Made by a program: the position numbers and the translations under genes
Assembly: GCF_013386115.1 (NCBI RefSeq)
Contig: NZ_JACAOR010000001.1
Location: 1,020,639-1,084,638 of the forward strand
From: Pseudomonas gingeri
Lineage (GTDB): Bacteria; Pseudomonadota; Gammaproteobacteria; Pseudomonadales; Pseudomonadaceae
Direction of reading: 5' to 3'
Length of the DNA: 64,000 bases
Notes under the pieces: model-generated
Database searches by the model: none
The model's input: the letters and a program-made list of their open reading frames with translations, nothing else
What the model was told of the DNA's origin: nothing
Shown: positions 35,127 through 44,613 of the stretch, in pieces
Numbering within the stretch: the first letter of the stretch is position 1
Layout of the letters: the number at the start of each line of letters is the position of its first letter

Positions 35127-37546
35127 CCGACAAAGGAGTAGCGGCGGGCAATGGCGGCGTATTTTTTCAGCAGCCTCATCCGCCGCCCCTCAATCAGTTG
35201 AGACGTCTTGAAGTAGATATCCAGGATATTGGCGACCTGCCTGATCTGCAGGCTGCGTCCCTCTTCCTTTCCAAGCAGGTCATGACGCAGCTCCGTCCAG
35301 CCAACATCCTCAACCAGTAACGAACACGACCTTTCGAACGTATCCGGGTGGCCTGTAGCCAAGGCAATCTGTGCCATGAGTGCGATGAACCCATTGTCCT
35401 CAAATTCCTTCAGGTCAATGCTTTTCAGGCTGACCTTGATCAACCGGTAGATATTCAAGAACCTCAAGGTTCGTCTGGGAGAACCGCCGATATAGGGAGC
35501 CAACTGATTGAACAGGTCGATTTCACGATTGTTGATCGACAAGTTCCTGGTAACACGATGCACCGCCTCCTCCCGCGTGCTCCCGGAATCGTTCGCCAGA
35601 GGAGGCAGCCCCAAGGAGGAAGGTGTAATGCCTTGCAGGCGATCGCTCAGGAAGAGTCGGCTCGCCGGCTCGTCCATTGGCCTCATCCAGTAGGGTATCT
35701 GGAAAATTTTCTCCAGGTAGTCGGTAGCCGACGCGATGTCTTTTCCTGAGTCTCGAACACCGGACATCATTCCCCGATAGTGCTTGAGCAGCGCATTGCT
35801 GACCCAGCGCACATCCACGGCGACCATGACGACAAAAATCGGAAATGTCAGCAACAGGTGAACCGCCTGCAGCACATCCACGACCTTCTCTGGCGGGCAG
35901 CGATCAAGGTCATCGATGTAAATCACGATCCGCTTGAAAGAGATCTCGTCTGCAGTTCGTGAAGACAAGGAAAGAGGTTTGCGCAGTTTCAGAAGCTCAT
36001 CCGCTTCAAGCTCATGCCGATAGCGCCACAGGAATCGGCCCATTTCTGCCCTGAAAGCACGCTCCGCAGCCAGGACCGCAGAGGGAGGTTTTTCCCGGCT
36101 TCCATCGCTACCGGTGGCGACAGCATTACCTGCAAGTTGGGCGATATTGGACGCCAACTGCTCAAAGTCCTTGCGAATGGTTGCGATCAAGCCAAGGTGC
36201 TGCGCATAGCGCCCATCAGCCCGCTCACGAATGAACTGCTTCAGGCGCCCGGCGCCGGTGCCCTCCTGAAAGTCCTGCGTTGCCTGCGCCAGCTTCGCAC
36301 TGGTTACTTGCACACGGGCCTTGGCCGCTTCCACATCGGCGCTGATCTTGCCAAGGTTCGCTTGCGCCTTCTGCACCTGCGCCACTTCAGCCTTGAGTTT
36401 CTTCTCTACGGCAATATCCAGCGCACGCTTGGATCTTTCCAGTTTATCCAGGGAGCCCCTGACCGTTTTCAACAGTTTTGTGGCCAACCCGGTCACGCCT
36501 GCCAATCCGAACGCCAGCGCGAAAACGCCCTCGTGCAATCCCTGTAGAAACGGAATGAGCTTCACTGCCGCCGCCGCAACAAAGGGCGTCGCCAATACGA
36601 TCACTGCGAAAAGTCCGATGAAAAAACCCGATTGCAATTGGTACTTGAAGCCGTCAAACAAGAGGCGAGCCCGTGTAGCTTCGCCCTGCAGTGACGATGA
36701 GACCTTTTGGAAGCTTTCAACCTCTCCGGCCAGATGTGCAATACCCAGCTCGCTTACCGCCGCCTTGAATTCAGTCTTGATTTCTTCGATGCCCGGATCA
36801 GACTCAGAATCAGACTTCGGATCAGCGAATACAGAGATCACGGCTCCCACATAGAGGTCAGCAGACGTTTTCAATGACGCACGGGCCACCGCCAGTTGCG
36901 TCTCGGCCTCACTCAACCGTTGGGAGGCCTTGCGCTGCTCGAGCCGCTGCTCCACCAGTTCTTTCGCGGCCTCCAGCGTCAACGCCCTTGCCGTTGACAA
37001 GCCATCGAGGAGTGCATGGGGATCATCGTGATGGTTGGCGCCATACCAACGATCCAGCTCCGTAAAAAGGTGCTCGACCAGGCTGGCCCACAAGTTGGTC
37101 TCGGCGTAGTGCCAGGCATTGAAGCGGATCTGCACCACCTCACGGTGAAAGTCCGATGAGCCAGCCTCTGGCGCGCCCTTGACCGGAAGCGTCGCTGAGG
37201 TCAGACGCTCGATATGCTCGTACACCAACCTCATGAAAAACGACTTGCCGCTGCCCCAGTCGCCAAACAAGCCGATGGCCAAGGGCGGTGTAAACGCCTT
37301 GGCTAACGCCATGCGGGCAAATGCCTTGGCTTCTTCAGCCACTCCCAGACGATCATCCAGACCTGCCGACCAGGGATCATCATTGTGCGTGGTGACGAAG
37401 TGAACGGGGGCAAGAGCCGGGTTTTTCTCGACGTTTTCCTTATCCTTGGGGACCGGGTAGGAAAGGCCGCTCAGAACGGTATTTTTAATGACACTGCTGA
37501 GTGGAATCAGCTCTTCATTGCCACTCGATCCATCACTGCTGTCCAT
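35123..37546 (-). CDS. KAP family P-loop NTPase, membrane-anchored
   Basis: An 807-residue ATPase. Walker A is GDWGSGKS (95-102), followed by the KAP block IRFNAWHYAETNLWASLVEHL (140-160). A long insert contains two hydrophobic segments (about 307-330 and 338-356) and a coiled coil (about 365-425). Walker B is RIVIYIDDLDRCPPEKVVDVLQAVHLLL (539-566). KAP NTPases include the phage-exclusion protein PifA and eukaryotic Kidins220; bacterial members are membrane-associated and often plasmid- or island-borne. Base composition is visibly less GC-rich than the flanking genes, suggesting transfer. It follows a PLD-family gene by 97 bp on the same strand. Function here unknown; antiviral or signalling roles are possible. 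Confidence 0.9.
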   Translation of the reverse strand: MDSSDGSSGNEELIPLSSVIKNTVLSGLSYPVPKDKENVEKNPALAPVHFVTTHNDDPWSAGLDDRLGVAEEAKAFARMALAKAFTPPLAIGLFGDWGSGKSFFMRLVYEHIERLTSATLPVKGAPEAGSSDFHREVVQIRFNAWHYAETNLWASLVEHLFTELDRWYGANHHDDPHALLDGLSTARALTLEAAKELVEQRLEQRKASQRLSEAETQLAVARASLKTSADLYVGAVISVFADPKSDSESDPGIEEIKTEFKAAVSELGIAHLAGEVESFQKVSSSLQGEATRARLLFDGFKYQLQSGFFIGLFAVIVLATPFVAAAAVKLIPFLQGLHEGVFALAFGLAGVTGLATKLLKTVRGSLDKLERSKRALDIAVEKKLKAEVAQVQKAQANLGKISADVEAAKARVQVTSAKLAQATQDFQEGTGAGRLKQFIRERADGRYAQHLGLIATIRKDFEQLASNIAQLAGNAVATGSDGSREKPPSAVLAAERAFRAEMGRFLWRYRHELEADELLKLRKPLSLSSRTADEISFKRIVIYIDDLDRCPPEKVVDVLQAVHLLLTFPIFVVMVAVDVRWVSNALLKHYRGMMSGVRDSGKDIASATDYLEKIFQIPYWMRPMDEPASRLFLSDRLQGITPSSLGLPPLANDSGSTREEAVHRVTRNLSINNREIDLFNQLAPYIGGSPRRTLRFLNIYRLIKVSLKSIDLKEFEDNGFIALMAQIALATGHPDTFERSCSLLVEDVGWTELRHDLLGKEEGRSLQIRQVANILDIYFKTSQLIEGRRMRLLKKYAAIARRYSFVG

Positions 37547-37643
37547 GCCTGGCGATTCCTTGCTCGATTGCCGGGCAAGGCCCGAAATAAAAATGGCCCT
37601 TTAATATCATCCAGTCTTGAACCTGGCAATCATCGAATCCACT

Positions 37644-39290
37644 TCAACGCCCGGCAAACCGCAACCGCGACAACATCTTCAGGTCCCCGTCCTGGTAATA
37701 CCCGTCGCTCCAGCTATTGTCCGGCGACAGCGGCTGGACCTGCTTGAGCGCCAGTTTCTTCGCGTAATAGCGAAACCGGTAATGCTCGTAGAAACGCAGG
37801 ATCTCCAGGCCATAACGGTCCGCCAGGTCGACATCGCCACGTATCACCAGGAAATTCTCGTCATTGCCGTCACTGGCGCCGACGCTGAGGTTGTGGCTGC
37901 CGCTGATGATGGTCGGCGAGTCGGTGGTGAAGTCGGTGACGATGGCCTTGGTGTGCACCAGCAGCCGCCCCTTCTGACCGTTGAGCCCTTCCTTGATCCA
38001 GCCTTCCAGGCCGGTATTGAGCAGCGCCGTGGCGACAAAGTCATCGGTGCGGTCGGCGTGGATGCCGGAAATACTGCTGGCCGTGTTCTGCAGGCCATAA
38101 CGCAAGACATCGTCATGGGGCTGGCCGAGCAAGGCATCGAGAATCTGCTGGGGCAAGGCGAAGGCCGTGGCGAACAGCAGGTCCTTGCGCGCCGCGGTGA
38201 TGATCTGCTCGAATTCCTTCAGGTCGCCCTGGCCGGTGCGCGGGGAAAACCCGGCGAACAAGGGCTGGGCCGGGTCCATTGGGTTGTTCTGGGTAATCCA
38301 CTTGCGGGTCGCCGCCACATTCGCCGGCGCCGCCCAGATCTGTTCGAAGACCTGGATGTATTCGCCGGCCAGGCGACTGTCGTCGAGTATGTGCACCACG
38401 TTGGCCTGGCGGTAGACGCCATTGGCGGTGAAGTTGGTACTGCCGCACAGCACCGCCTCGGGCCGATACTCGCCGGCGGCATCGCGCTGGCTGAGGACGA
38501 TGAACTTGTCGTGGAAGATATTGCTGGTCACCCGCCCGCGCTTGCCCTCGGCGGGAATCGCCGCCAGGTTCTGTTCGTTCAGGGTGGTGTCGTCGTCACC
38601 GACCTTGGCGTGGTACAGCACACGGATCCGCGCGCCGCGCTGTTGGGCGGCGTTGACGGCATCGACAATCGCCTTCAACTGGTACTCGTAGATGGCGATA
38701 TCCAGCCCCCACTGTGCATCCGTGGCACGGGCGATAAAACCGAGCAGTTCTTCCAGCAGGCCATTCTCCAGCCACAGGCGCGCGGCGTCGGGCCAGGCCT
38801 CGATAGGCAGGTCTTTCTGGGTGGTGAGCTGCTTGTCCAGGTCGGGAAACTTGCGTTCGAAACCCTGGCTCGCCGCCACCGCGCGATTGAAGATCACCCG
38901 CTGGTTTTTCGGCAGGCCGTTGTCGGTGGTTACCGTGACCGCCAGCGACTCGCCCAGTTGTGGCGCATCGGGCGTGCCGTAGGCCAGGTGCACGCGGTAA
39001 TTGCAGGTGGTGCCGGGCTCGACGTTGTAGTCGGCCCAGCGGAATTTCTGCAACGGCGCCAGATCGCTGGGGGTGGCGTGGTACTGGGGAAAGGTGTGCT
39101 CCTTGCCGGGAAAGGTCAGGCTGTTGAAGAGAAACAACCAGGGCTTGGTCCCCACCTGGCGCTCGATGGCAAAACCCAACAGGCCAGCCCGCTTCGACTC
39201 CGCCAGGTCCATTGCCAGCAGCACCCCGCTGGTGCCGGCATACGCCTTGACCCGGAAATCGTCCTGGGCGTTGGTTTGCAGTACGCGCAT
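37644..39290 (-). CDS. Phospholipase D-like phosphodiesterase
   Basis: A 548-residue protein with two HKD half-sites. The first is NIFHDKFIVLS (His260, Lys262) with the companion CGSTNFTANG; the Asp of HxK-x4-D is Ser267. The second is LLVHTKAIVTD, complete, with ISGSHNLSVGASDGNDENFLVI. The N-terminal 150 residues form a separate beta-rich domain. No signal peptide is apparent. PLD-superfamily enzymes cut phospholipids or nucleic acids through a phospho-His. It lies in a same-strand run with an HD hydrolase (66 bp upstream) and the KAP ATPase downstream. Lipase versus nuclease cannot be told from sequence. Confidence 0.88.
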   Translation of the reverse strand: MRVLQTNAQDDFRVKAYAGTSGVLLAMDLAESKRAGLLGFAIERQVGTKPWLFLFNSLTFPGKEHTFPQYHATPSDLAPLQKFRWADYNVEPGTTCNYRVHLAYGTPDAPQLGESLAVTVTTDNGLPKNQRVIFNRAVAASQGFERKFPDLDKQLTTQKDLPIEAWPDAARLWLENGLLEELLGFIARATDAQWGLDIAIYEYQLKAIVDAVNAAQQRGARIRVLYHAKVGDDDTTLNEQNLAAIPAEGKRGRVTSNIFHDKFIVLSQRDAAGEYRPEAVLCGSTNFTANGVYRQANVVHILDDSRLAGEYIQVFEQIWAAPANVAATRKWITQNNPMDPAQPLFAGFSPRTGQGDLKEFEQIITAARKDLLFATAFALPQQILDALLGQPHDDVLRYGLQNTASSISGIHADRTDDFVATALLNTGLEGWIKEGLNGQKGRLLVHTKAIVTDFTTDSPTIISGSHNLSVGASDGNDENFLVIRGDVDLADRYGLEILRFYEHYRFRYYAKKLALKQVQPLSPDNSWSDGYYQDGDLKMLSRLRFAGR

Positions 39291-39356
39291 GAATCACATC
39301 CTTGAGCCGTTTGCTGTGGCCATCGAGCGTAGCGAATTTTCATAGCGCCAGGCAGT

Positions 39357-40007
39357 TCACACGCCTATTTCTTCCATGAAATCTTCCATGAAACGCTGCA
39401 GACGCTCATGCCTGATCGCCGCCAAGCGTGCCCCCGTGGCGGTCTGGAAACCCGAGGCCAGGTGCAGCAGCTTGGTCTGGAAATGATCGAGGCTGAAGCG
39501 TTGATCGTCATACCCACGGTGTTGCGCCAGCGGATCCGCCGGATCGTACAGGCTGAGCCCAAGGCGCCCGCCGACATGGAAACAGCGCGCCACGCCGATC
39601 ATGCCAAGCGCGTCCAGTCGGTCGGCATCCTGCAGGATCCGGGCTTCGAGGGTGGTCGGGGCGATCGCCGCCGAGAAGCTGTGGGCTTCGATGGCATGGG
39701 CGGTGGCGGCTATCTTCGGTTCCGGCCAGTCCAGTTGCGTCAACAGGGTCGAGGCTTTTTCCGCCGACAGGCGCGAAGCACGGGCCCGCAGCGGCGAGTC
39801 TTTCTCCACCGCCACGCAATCGTGCAACAGCGTCGCGGCGATCAGGATGTCCAGGTCCCCGCCTTCCTCGCGCTGGATCGCACAGACGTTTTTCCATACC
39901 CGATGGATATGCGACAGGTCATGGGAACCGTCCCCCTGGACCACGGGCAACAGTTCCAGCAAGCGCCCGGCCAAGGAGTGGCAGGGAGCAAAACACACGG
40001 CAGTCAT
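39357..40007 (-). CDS. HD domain phosphohydrolase
   Basis: A 216-residue HD-superfamily protein. HDLSHIHRVW supplies the first His, AATLLHDCVAVEKD the HD doublet, and ILQDADRLDALGMIGVARCF the C-terminal Asp ligand. It resembles YedJ/YpgQ-type nucleotidases that hydrolyse nucleotides or pyrophosphate bonds. Divergent from the DUF1275 gene. It may be an ordinary housekeeping gene or part of the run with the PLD and KAP genes. Confidence 0.88.
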   Translation of the reverse strand: MTAVCFAPCHSLAGRLLELLPVVQGDGSHDLSHIHRVWKNVCAIQREEGGDLDILIAATLLHDCVAVEKDSPLRARASRLSAEKASTLLTQLDWPEPKIAATAHAIEAHSFSAAIAPTTLEARILQDADRLDALGMIGVARCFHVGGRLGLSLYDPADPLAQHRGYDDQRFSLDHFQTKLLHLASGFQTATGARLAAIRHERLQRFMEDFMEEIGV

Positions 40008-40137
40008 TCACGGGCCTCGAAGTGGCAACGACACAGGAGCCGGACTCTACCTTGATCGACGACCAGCGGCGAGTTACCGTCTGCTGCCACCCGGCAACCC
40101 CGATCAATCCTGCGTCACCCAAACCCGAGGACAGGCC

Positions 40138-40836
40138 ATGGAATCCCCCTTGCACCCCAGTGTGGGCCCGGCCCTCAGTTTCAACGGCGGCTTTGTCGAC
40201 ACCCTGGGCTTCCTCGCCCTGCAGGGCCTGTTTACCGCCCATGTCACCGGCAACTTCGTGACCCTGGGGGTGAGTATCGTCCATGGCACTTCCGGCGCCT
40301 TGCCCAAGTTGATCGCCCTGCCGGTGTTCGTCCTGGTGGTGGGACTGACCCACCTGGCCGCCGTGGCGATCCATCGGCGCGGATGGGTACCGCTGCGCCT
40401 GTTGCTGATCGCCCACACCCTGATGCTTGCGGCCTTTGCCCTGCTGGCGATTGTCTGGGGGCCGTTTACCGATGGCGACAGCGCCACGGCGCTGGTCACC
40501 GGCATGACCGGGGTCACCGCCATGGCGATCCAGAACGCCATTTCCCGCCAACATATGAAAGGCACGCCACCGACCACATTGATGACCGGCAATGTCACCC
40601 AGTTCGCCGTCGATGTATTCGCCCTGTGGACCGAGCATGATGACGCCCAGCGGCTCGTCATCAAGCAACGCCTCAAGCCGATCTGCACCACCCTGCTGGG
40701 TTTTGCCCTCGGCTGTATCGGTGCGGCCCTGCTCTACCTGGCCTGTGGCTTGTGGGCACTGATACTGCCGGTACTGGTCGCCACCGGCGTCTGCCTGCGG
40801 GTTTACCGCAGCGACCGGCGCCAGCCCCAGGCGTAA
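40138..40836 (+). CDS. DUF1275 (YoaK) family membrane protein
   Basis: A 232-residue protein from ATG 40138, after a GAGG ribosome site. Six hydrophobic segments and the family pattern LSFNGGFVDTLGFLALQGLFTAHVTGNFVTLG at residues 13-44 with LMTGNVTQFAVDVF later. DUF1275 proteins are integral membrane proteins of unknown function, possibly transporters. Followed by a hairpin terminator. Confidence 0.9.
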   Translation: MESPLHPSVGPALSFNGGFVDTLGFLALQGLFTAHVTGNFVTLGVSIVHGTSGALPKLIALPVFVLVVGLTHLAAVAIHRRGWVPLRLLLIAHTLMLAAFALLAIVWGPFTDGDSATALVTGMTGVTAMAIQNAISRQHMKGTPPTTLMTGNVTQFAVDVFALWTEHDDAQRLVIKQRLKPICTTLLGFALGCIGAALLYLACGLWALILPVLVATGVCLRVYRSDRRQPQA

Positions 40837-40845
40837 CGGCTGCAA

Positions 40846-40873
40846 AGGTCCTTTCAACGCATCGAAAGGACCT
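40846..40873 (+). terminator. Hairpin terminator after the DUF1275 gene
   Basis: AGGTCCTTTC and GAAAGGACCT form a perfect 10-bp stem with an 8-base loop, 10 bp after the stop. A pyrimidine-rich tract with TTTTTT follows further downstream. Confidence 0.6.
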
Positions 40874-41033
40874 GATTCCCCTCTCTCTCCCAGCCTTTTT
40901 TCGTCCATCGACGGACAGGTGACCCGCCGCCTCGAAACCCCGATGATGGCAAACTGGCATTCCGCCAAAACTCGACGATACTAGGTCGCGACCGGAAAAC
41001 GCGGTCCCTCTCCTTCCCGAAATGGAGTTCGTC

Positions 41034-42791
41034 ATGAAGTCGCAAGAACTGGAACTGGACGTTGCCGTGATCGGCGGCGGAGTGTCAGGCACCTACAGCG
41101 CCTGGCGTCTGCAACAGACCCATGGCGATACGCAGGACATTGCCCTGTTCGAATACAGCGACCGCATCGGCGGCCGGCTCTTCAGCATCAATCTACCGGG
41201 CCTGCCGAACGTGGTCGCCGAGGTCGGCGGCATGCGTTACATCCCCGGCAAGGACGGCCACGTACTGGTGGACAACCTGGTCAAGCACCTCAAGCTGCCA
41301 AGCCAGGACTTCCCCATGGGCGCGCCCAAGCCGGTGTATTCGAAGAACAACCTGTTCTACCTGCGGGGCAAGCGTTTCCGTTACCGCGACTTCGTCGAGG
41401 CGCCGGAAAAAATCCCCTATGACCTGGCCTGGTCGGAGCGCGGCTTCTGCCCCGAGGACCTGCAGGTCAAGGTGATGAACTACGTCTATCCCGGTTTCGA
41501 CAAGCTCAGCCTGTGCCAGCAGATGCAGGTCAAGGTGTTCGGCAAGGAGATCTGGAAGTACGGCTTCTGGGACCTGCTGTACCGGGTGATGAGCAACGAG
41601 GGCTACCAGTTCATGAAGGACGCCGGCGGCTATGACGCCAACGTCGCCAACGCCAGCGCCGTGACCCAGTTGCCGGCCACCGAATACAGCGACACCACCG
41701 AGTTCCTGACCCTGACCAAGGGTTTCCAGAGCCTGCCGCTGACCCTCGCTGCCAAGTTCGCCAAACTGCCGGGCAAGCTGCCGGGCCAGCAGCGGGTGCA
41801 GATGAACCAGCGCCTGGCCAGTATCCTCTACGCCAAGGACGCCGAATTCCCCTATCGCCTGCATTTCCAGAACACCGTCAGCGTCGACGGTGCCACTCGC
41901 GACAGCAGCGGCGGCCAGGTGGTCAAGGCGAAGAAAATCATCCTCGCCATGCCGCGCCGCGCACTGGAGTTGATCGACTCGCCGTTCTTCAGCGACCCGT
42001 GGCTCAAGGAAAACCTCGGCTCGGTGCTGGTGCAATCGGCCTTCAAGCTGTTCCTGGCCTACGAACAACCCTGGTGGCGCGCCCTCGGCCTGGTGGCCGG
42101 GCGTTCGGTCACCGACCTGCCGGTGCGGCAGATCTATTACATGGGCACCGAGTGCGAGCAGAAAGGCGGCGAACACACGCTCAACTCGCTGCTGATGGCC
42201 TCCTACAACGACATCGGGACCGTACCGTTCTGGAAAGGCCTGGAGGATGGCGCCCCCTTTGTCGGCTTCACTCCGGCCAGCCTGGCCGGCAAGCTCAAGG
42301 CCGAACCCGTGGTGCCCAGGACCCAGTTCCCGGTCAGCGACGAAATGGTCCGCGTCGCGCAGATGCAGGTGACCCAGGTCCACGACCAGGTCGAGCTGCC
42401 GCGGCCCTATTCGGCGGTCTACCACGCCTGGGACAGCGATCCGTATGGCGGCGGCTGGCACGAGTGGAAGGCCAACTACCGGATCGACCGGATCATCTGC
42501 CGCATGCGCCACCCGGTGGAACAACAGCAGATCTATATCGTCGGCGAAGCCTATTCCATTGGCCAGGGCTGGGTCGAAGGCGCGGTCACCGTGGCCGAAT
42601 CGACGCTGCAGGATTTCTTCGGTCTCAAGCGTCCGGCCTGGCTGCCCAAGGACTATGCCCTGCTGCCGGTGCCGACACCCGATGGCTGCAACCTCGACCC
42701 GGACCATCGTCCGCCCTGCAAGGATTGCGCGAAGACGCTCAATGACGTGACCGAGTTCGCGTACAAGGGGATCGATCATGGAAAAGACTGA
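41034..42791 (+). CDS. Flavin amine oxidase, L-amino-acid oxidase-like
   Basis: A 585-residue FAD protein. ATG 41034 is preferred over 41022 because GGAG then lies at correct spacing. Dinucleotide motif VAVIGGGVSGTYSAWRL (11-26) with Glu40, then DRIGGRLFS and the second FAD motif VVAEVGGMRYIP (60-71). The C-terminal QIYIVGEAYSIGQGWVEGAVTVAESTLQDFFG is the usual FAD clamp. This is the layout of L-amino-acid oxidases and the lysine/tryptophan monooxygenase group. Its end overlaps the ThDP decarboxylase start by 14 bp, so the 2-oxo acid or aldehyde produced is probably used by that enzyme. No signal peptide. Amino acid substrate unknown. Confidence 0.85.
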   Translation: MKSQELELDVAVIGGGVSGTYSAWRLQQTHGDTQDIALFEYSDRIGGRLFSINLPGLPNVVAEVGGMRYIPGKDGHVLVDNLVKHLKLPSQDFPMGAPKPVYSKNNLFYLRGKRFRYRDFVEAPEKIPYDLAWSERGFCPEDLQVKVMNYVYPGFDKLSLCQQMQVKVFGKEIWKYGFWDLLYRVMSNEGYQFMKDAGGYDANVANASAVTQLPATEYSDTTEFLTLTKGFQSLPLTLAAKFAKLPGKLPGQQRVQMNQRLASILYAKDAEFPYRLHFQNTVSVDGATRDSSGGQVVKAKKIILAMPRRALELIDSPFFSDPWLKENLGSVLVQSAFKLFLAYEQPWWRALGLVAGRSVTDLPVRQIYYMGTECEQKGGEHTLNSLLMASYNDIGTVPFWKGLEDGAPFVGFTPASLAGKLKAEPVVPRTQFPVSDEMVRVAQMQVTQVHDQVELPRPYSAVYHAWDSDPYGGGWHEWKANYRIDRIICRMRHPVEQQQIYIVGEAYSIGQGWVEGAVTVAESTLQDFFGLKRPAWLPKDYALLPVPTPDGCNLDPDHRPPCKDCAKTLNDVTEFAYKGIDHGKD

Positions 42792-44460
42792 TGATTTCAG
42801 CGTCGCCGACTACCTGCTGGCCCGCCTCAAGGAACTGGGGGTGGACAAGGTCTTCCAGGTGCCGGGCGACTATGTCTCGAAGTTCATGGATGCCCTGGAG
42901 CGCGATCCGGATATCCACCCCGTGGGCGAAATCAATGAAATGAGCGCCGCCTATGCCGCCGATGGCTATGCCCGCTACACGGGGATTGGCGCAGTTTCGC
43001 TGCAGTATGGCGTCGGCACGTTCAGTGCCGTGAACGCCATTGCCGGCGCCTATGTGGAACGCAACCCGGTGGTGGTGATCAGCGCCAGCCCCAATGCGAA
43101 GAATCGCCAGCGGATCTGGTCCGAGGATGTCCTGTTCCATCACTCCACCGGTGATCTCGAGGTGGGGCGCAAGGTCTTTGAAAACATCACCGTCGCCTGC
43201 GAGTTGCTCAGTGACAGAAAGACCGCCCCGGCCCTGATCGACAAGGCCCTGGTCGCCGCCATCAGCGAGCGGCGGCCGGTCTACCTGGAAGCCTGGCAGG
43301 ATGTCTGGGGCGGCTGTTGCGAGCGCCCGGTCGGCAGCCTGCTGCCGCTACCGACGCGGTGCAACGAGACGTCCCTGAAAGCCGCCGTGGAAACCTCGGT
43401 GGAACGCCTGAGGGCAGCCGGCAAACCGATCATCATGCTCGGCATCGAGATCGCTCGCTTCGGTCTGCAGCAACAGGCCCTGCACCTGATCGAAGCCAGC
43501 GGCCTGCCGTTTACCACGTCGCTGGAAGCCAAGACCGTTCTCGACGAAAGCCATCCGCAATTTATCGGCACCTATGCCGGCACGGCGTCACTGCCGCAGA
43601 CCCAGGCCCTGATGGAGCAGACCGACTGCATCCTCGCCCTGGGGGTGATTTTCACCGACGACTACCTGCAACTGCTGGACAACAAGTTCGACAAGATCAC
43701 GCTGGTCAATACCCAATTGGCCCGTACCGGCTTGCAGTACTACCCCCATGTGCCGCTGCCCCAGTACCTGACGGCCCTGACCCGGGCCCTGGGCCTGGAT
43801 GACGAGTTCCCGCAACCACCCGTGCTCCGTGAGCCCGTGCCGTCCTTGTTGAAAGCCGCCCACGGCGACGACCCGCTGCTGGGCTACACGCGCTTTCTCG
43901 AAACCCTGGACGGCTTCGCCCGTGCCCATGGCTGGTGGAAAAACGGCAGCCTGATCCTCGGCGAGAGTTCGTCGCTCTATGCCGCCAGCAACCTGATGGA
44001 CATGCCCCGGGACAGCTTTGTCGCCGATGCGATCTGGGGCTCCCTCGGCCATGAGACCGGTTGTGCGCTGGGCGTGGCCATGGGCAGCGGCCGCCGGCCG
44101 TTCGTTGTGGCCGGTGACGGCGGCTTCATGATGATGTGCCAGTCGCTCTCGACCCTGGTGCGCAACCGGGTGAATGCCGTGGTGTTTGTCATGAGCAACG
44201 AGGTCTATGCCATCGAGCAGGCATTCGTGGATATCGATGCGTTCAAGGAGGACGGAGAGTTCGCTCCGTTCGATATCCTGCCGACCTGGGACTACCTGGC
44301 GCTGGCCAAGGGATTCGGCGCCGAGGGCCATCGGGTCTCGACCCAGGGCGAGCTGGACGAGTTGTTGCCGAAGCTGCTCGACAACCGCAAGACCGTGCTG
44401 GTACAGGTGGTCATTCCACAGAAGGACCTGGCGCCGCAGATTGCCCGTCTGGCCGGTTAG
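42778..44460 (+). CDS. ThDP-dependent 2-oxo acid decarboxylase (pyruvate/indolepyruvate decarboxylase-like)
   Basis: A 560-residue enzyme of PDC/IPDC length. The catalytic Glu lies in GEINEMSAAYAADGYAR, the paired His in the DVLFHHSTGD motif, and the ThDP-metal motif is GDGGFMMMCQSLSTL...FVMSNEVYAIEQ, where the usual NN reads SN. Enzymes of this group decarboxylate pyruvate, phenylpyruvate, indolepyruvate or branched 2-oxo acids to aldehydes. Overlap with the oxidase gene suggests an amino acid to 2-oxo acid to aldehyde sequence (Ehrlich-type, or auxin-type if Trp). Substrate cannot be fixed from sequence. Confidence 0.88.
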   Translation: MEKTDDFSVADYLLARLKELGVDKVFQVPGDYVSKFMDALERDPDIHPVGEINEMSAAYAADGYARYTGIGAVSLQYGVGTFSAVNAIAGAYVERNPVVVISASPNAKNRQRIWSEDVLFHHSTGDLEVGRKVFENITVACELLSDRKTAPALIDKALVAAISERRPVYLEAWQDVWGGCCERPVGSLLPLPTRCNETSLKAAVETSVERLRAAGKPIIMLGIEIARFGLQQQALHLIEASGLPFTTSLEAKTVLDESHPQFIGTYAGTASLPQTQALMEQTDCILALGVIFTDDYLQLLDNKFDKITLVNTQLARTGLQYYPHVPLPQYLTALTRALGLDDEFPQPPVLREPVPSLLKAAHGDDPLLGYTRFLETLDGFARAHGWWKNGSLILGESSSLYAASNLMDMPRDSFVADAIWGSLGHETGCALGVAMGSGRRPFVVAGDGGFMMMCQSLSTLVRNRVNAVVFVMSNEVYAIEQAFVDIDAFKEDGEFAPFDILPTWDYLALAKGFGAEGHRVSTQGELDELLPKLLDNRKTVLVQVVIPQKDLAPQIARLAG

Positions 44461-44480
44461 ACAGTGTCCACCTTGCGGGC

Positions 44481-44562
44481 CCTTTCGCGGGCAAGCCCGC
44501 TCCCACAGTGTCCGAGCCCGTATAACCGGGCACTGGTGGGAACTGGCTTGCCAGCGAAGAAG
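44481..44562. repeat. Inverted pair of Pseudomonas REP units
   Basis: CCTTTCGCGGGCAAGCCCGC (44481 on) and the opposed unit GTGGGAACTGGCTTGCCAGC (44535 on) form a REP pair between the decarboxylase and the TPR-like gene. Confidence 0.75.
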
Positions 44563-44613
44563 CCGGCAACCCTCTGCATACACAACTGACACCCCGTTCG
44601 GAGTAATTGCTGC

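Noticed and set aside
35123..40007. Calling the HD-PLD-KAP run a known anti-phage system
   Set aside because: I do not recognise this combination as an established system, and HD and PLD genes of this kind also occur as ordinary chromosomal genes; kept as a hypothesis only.
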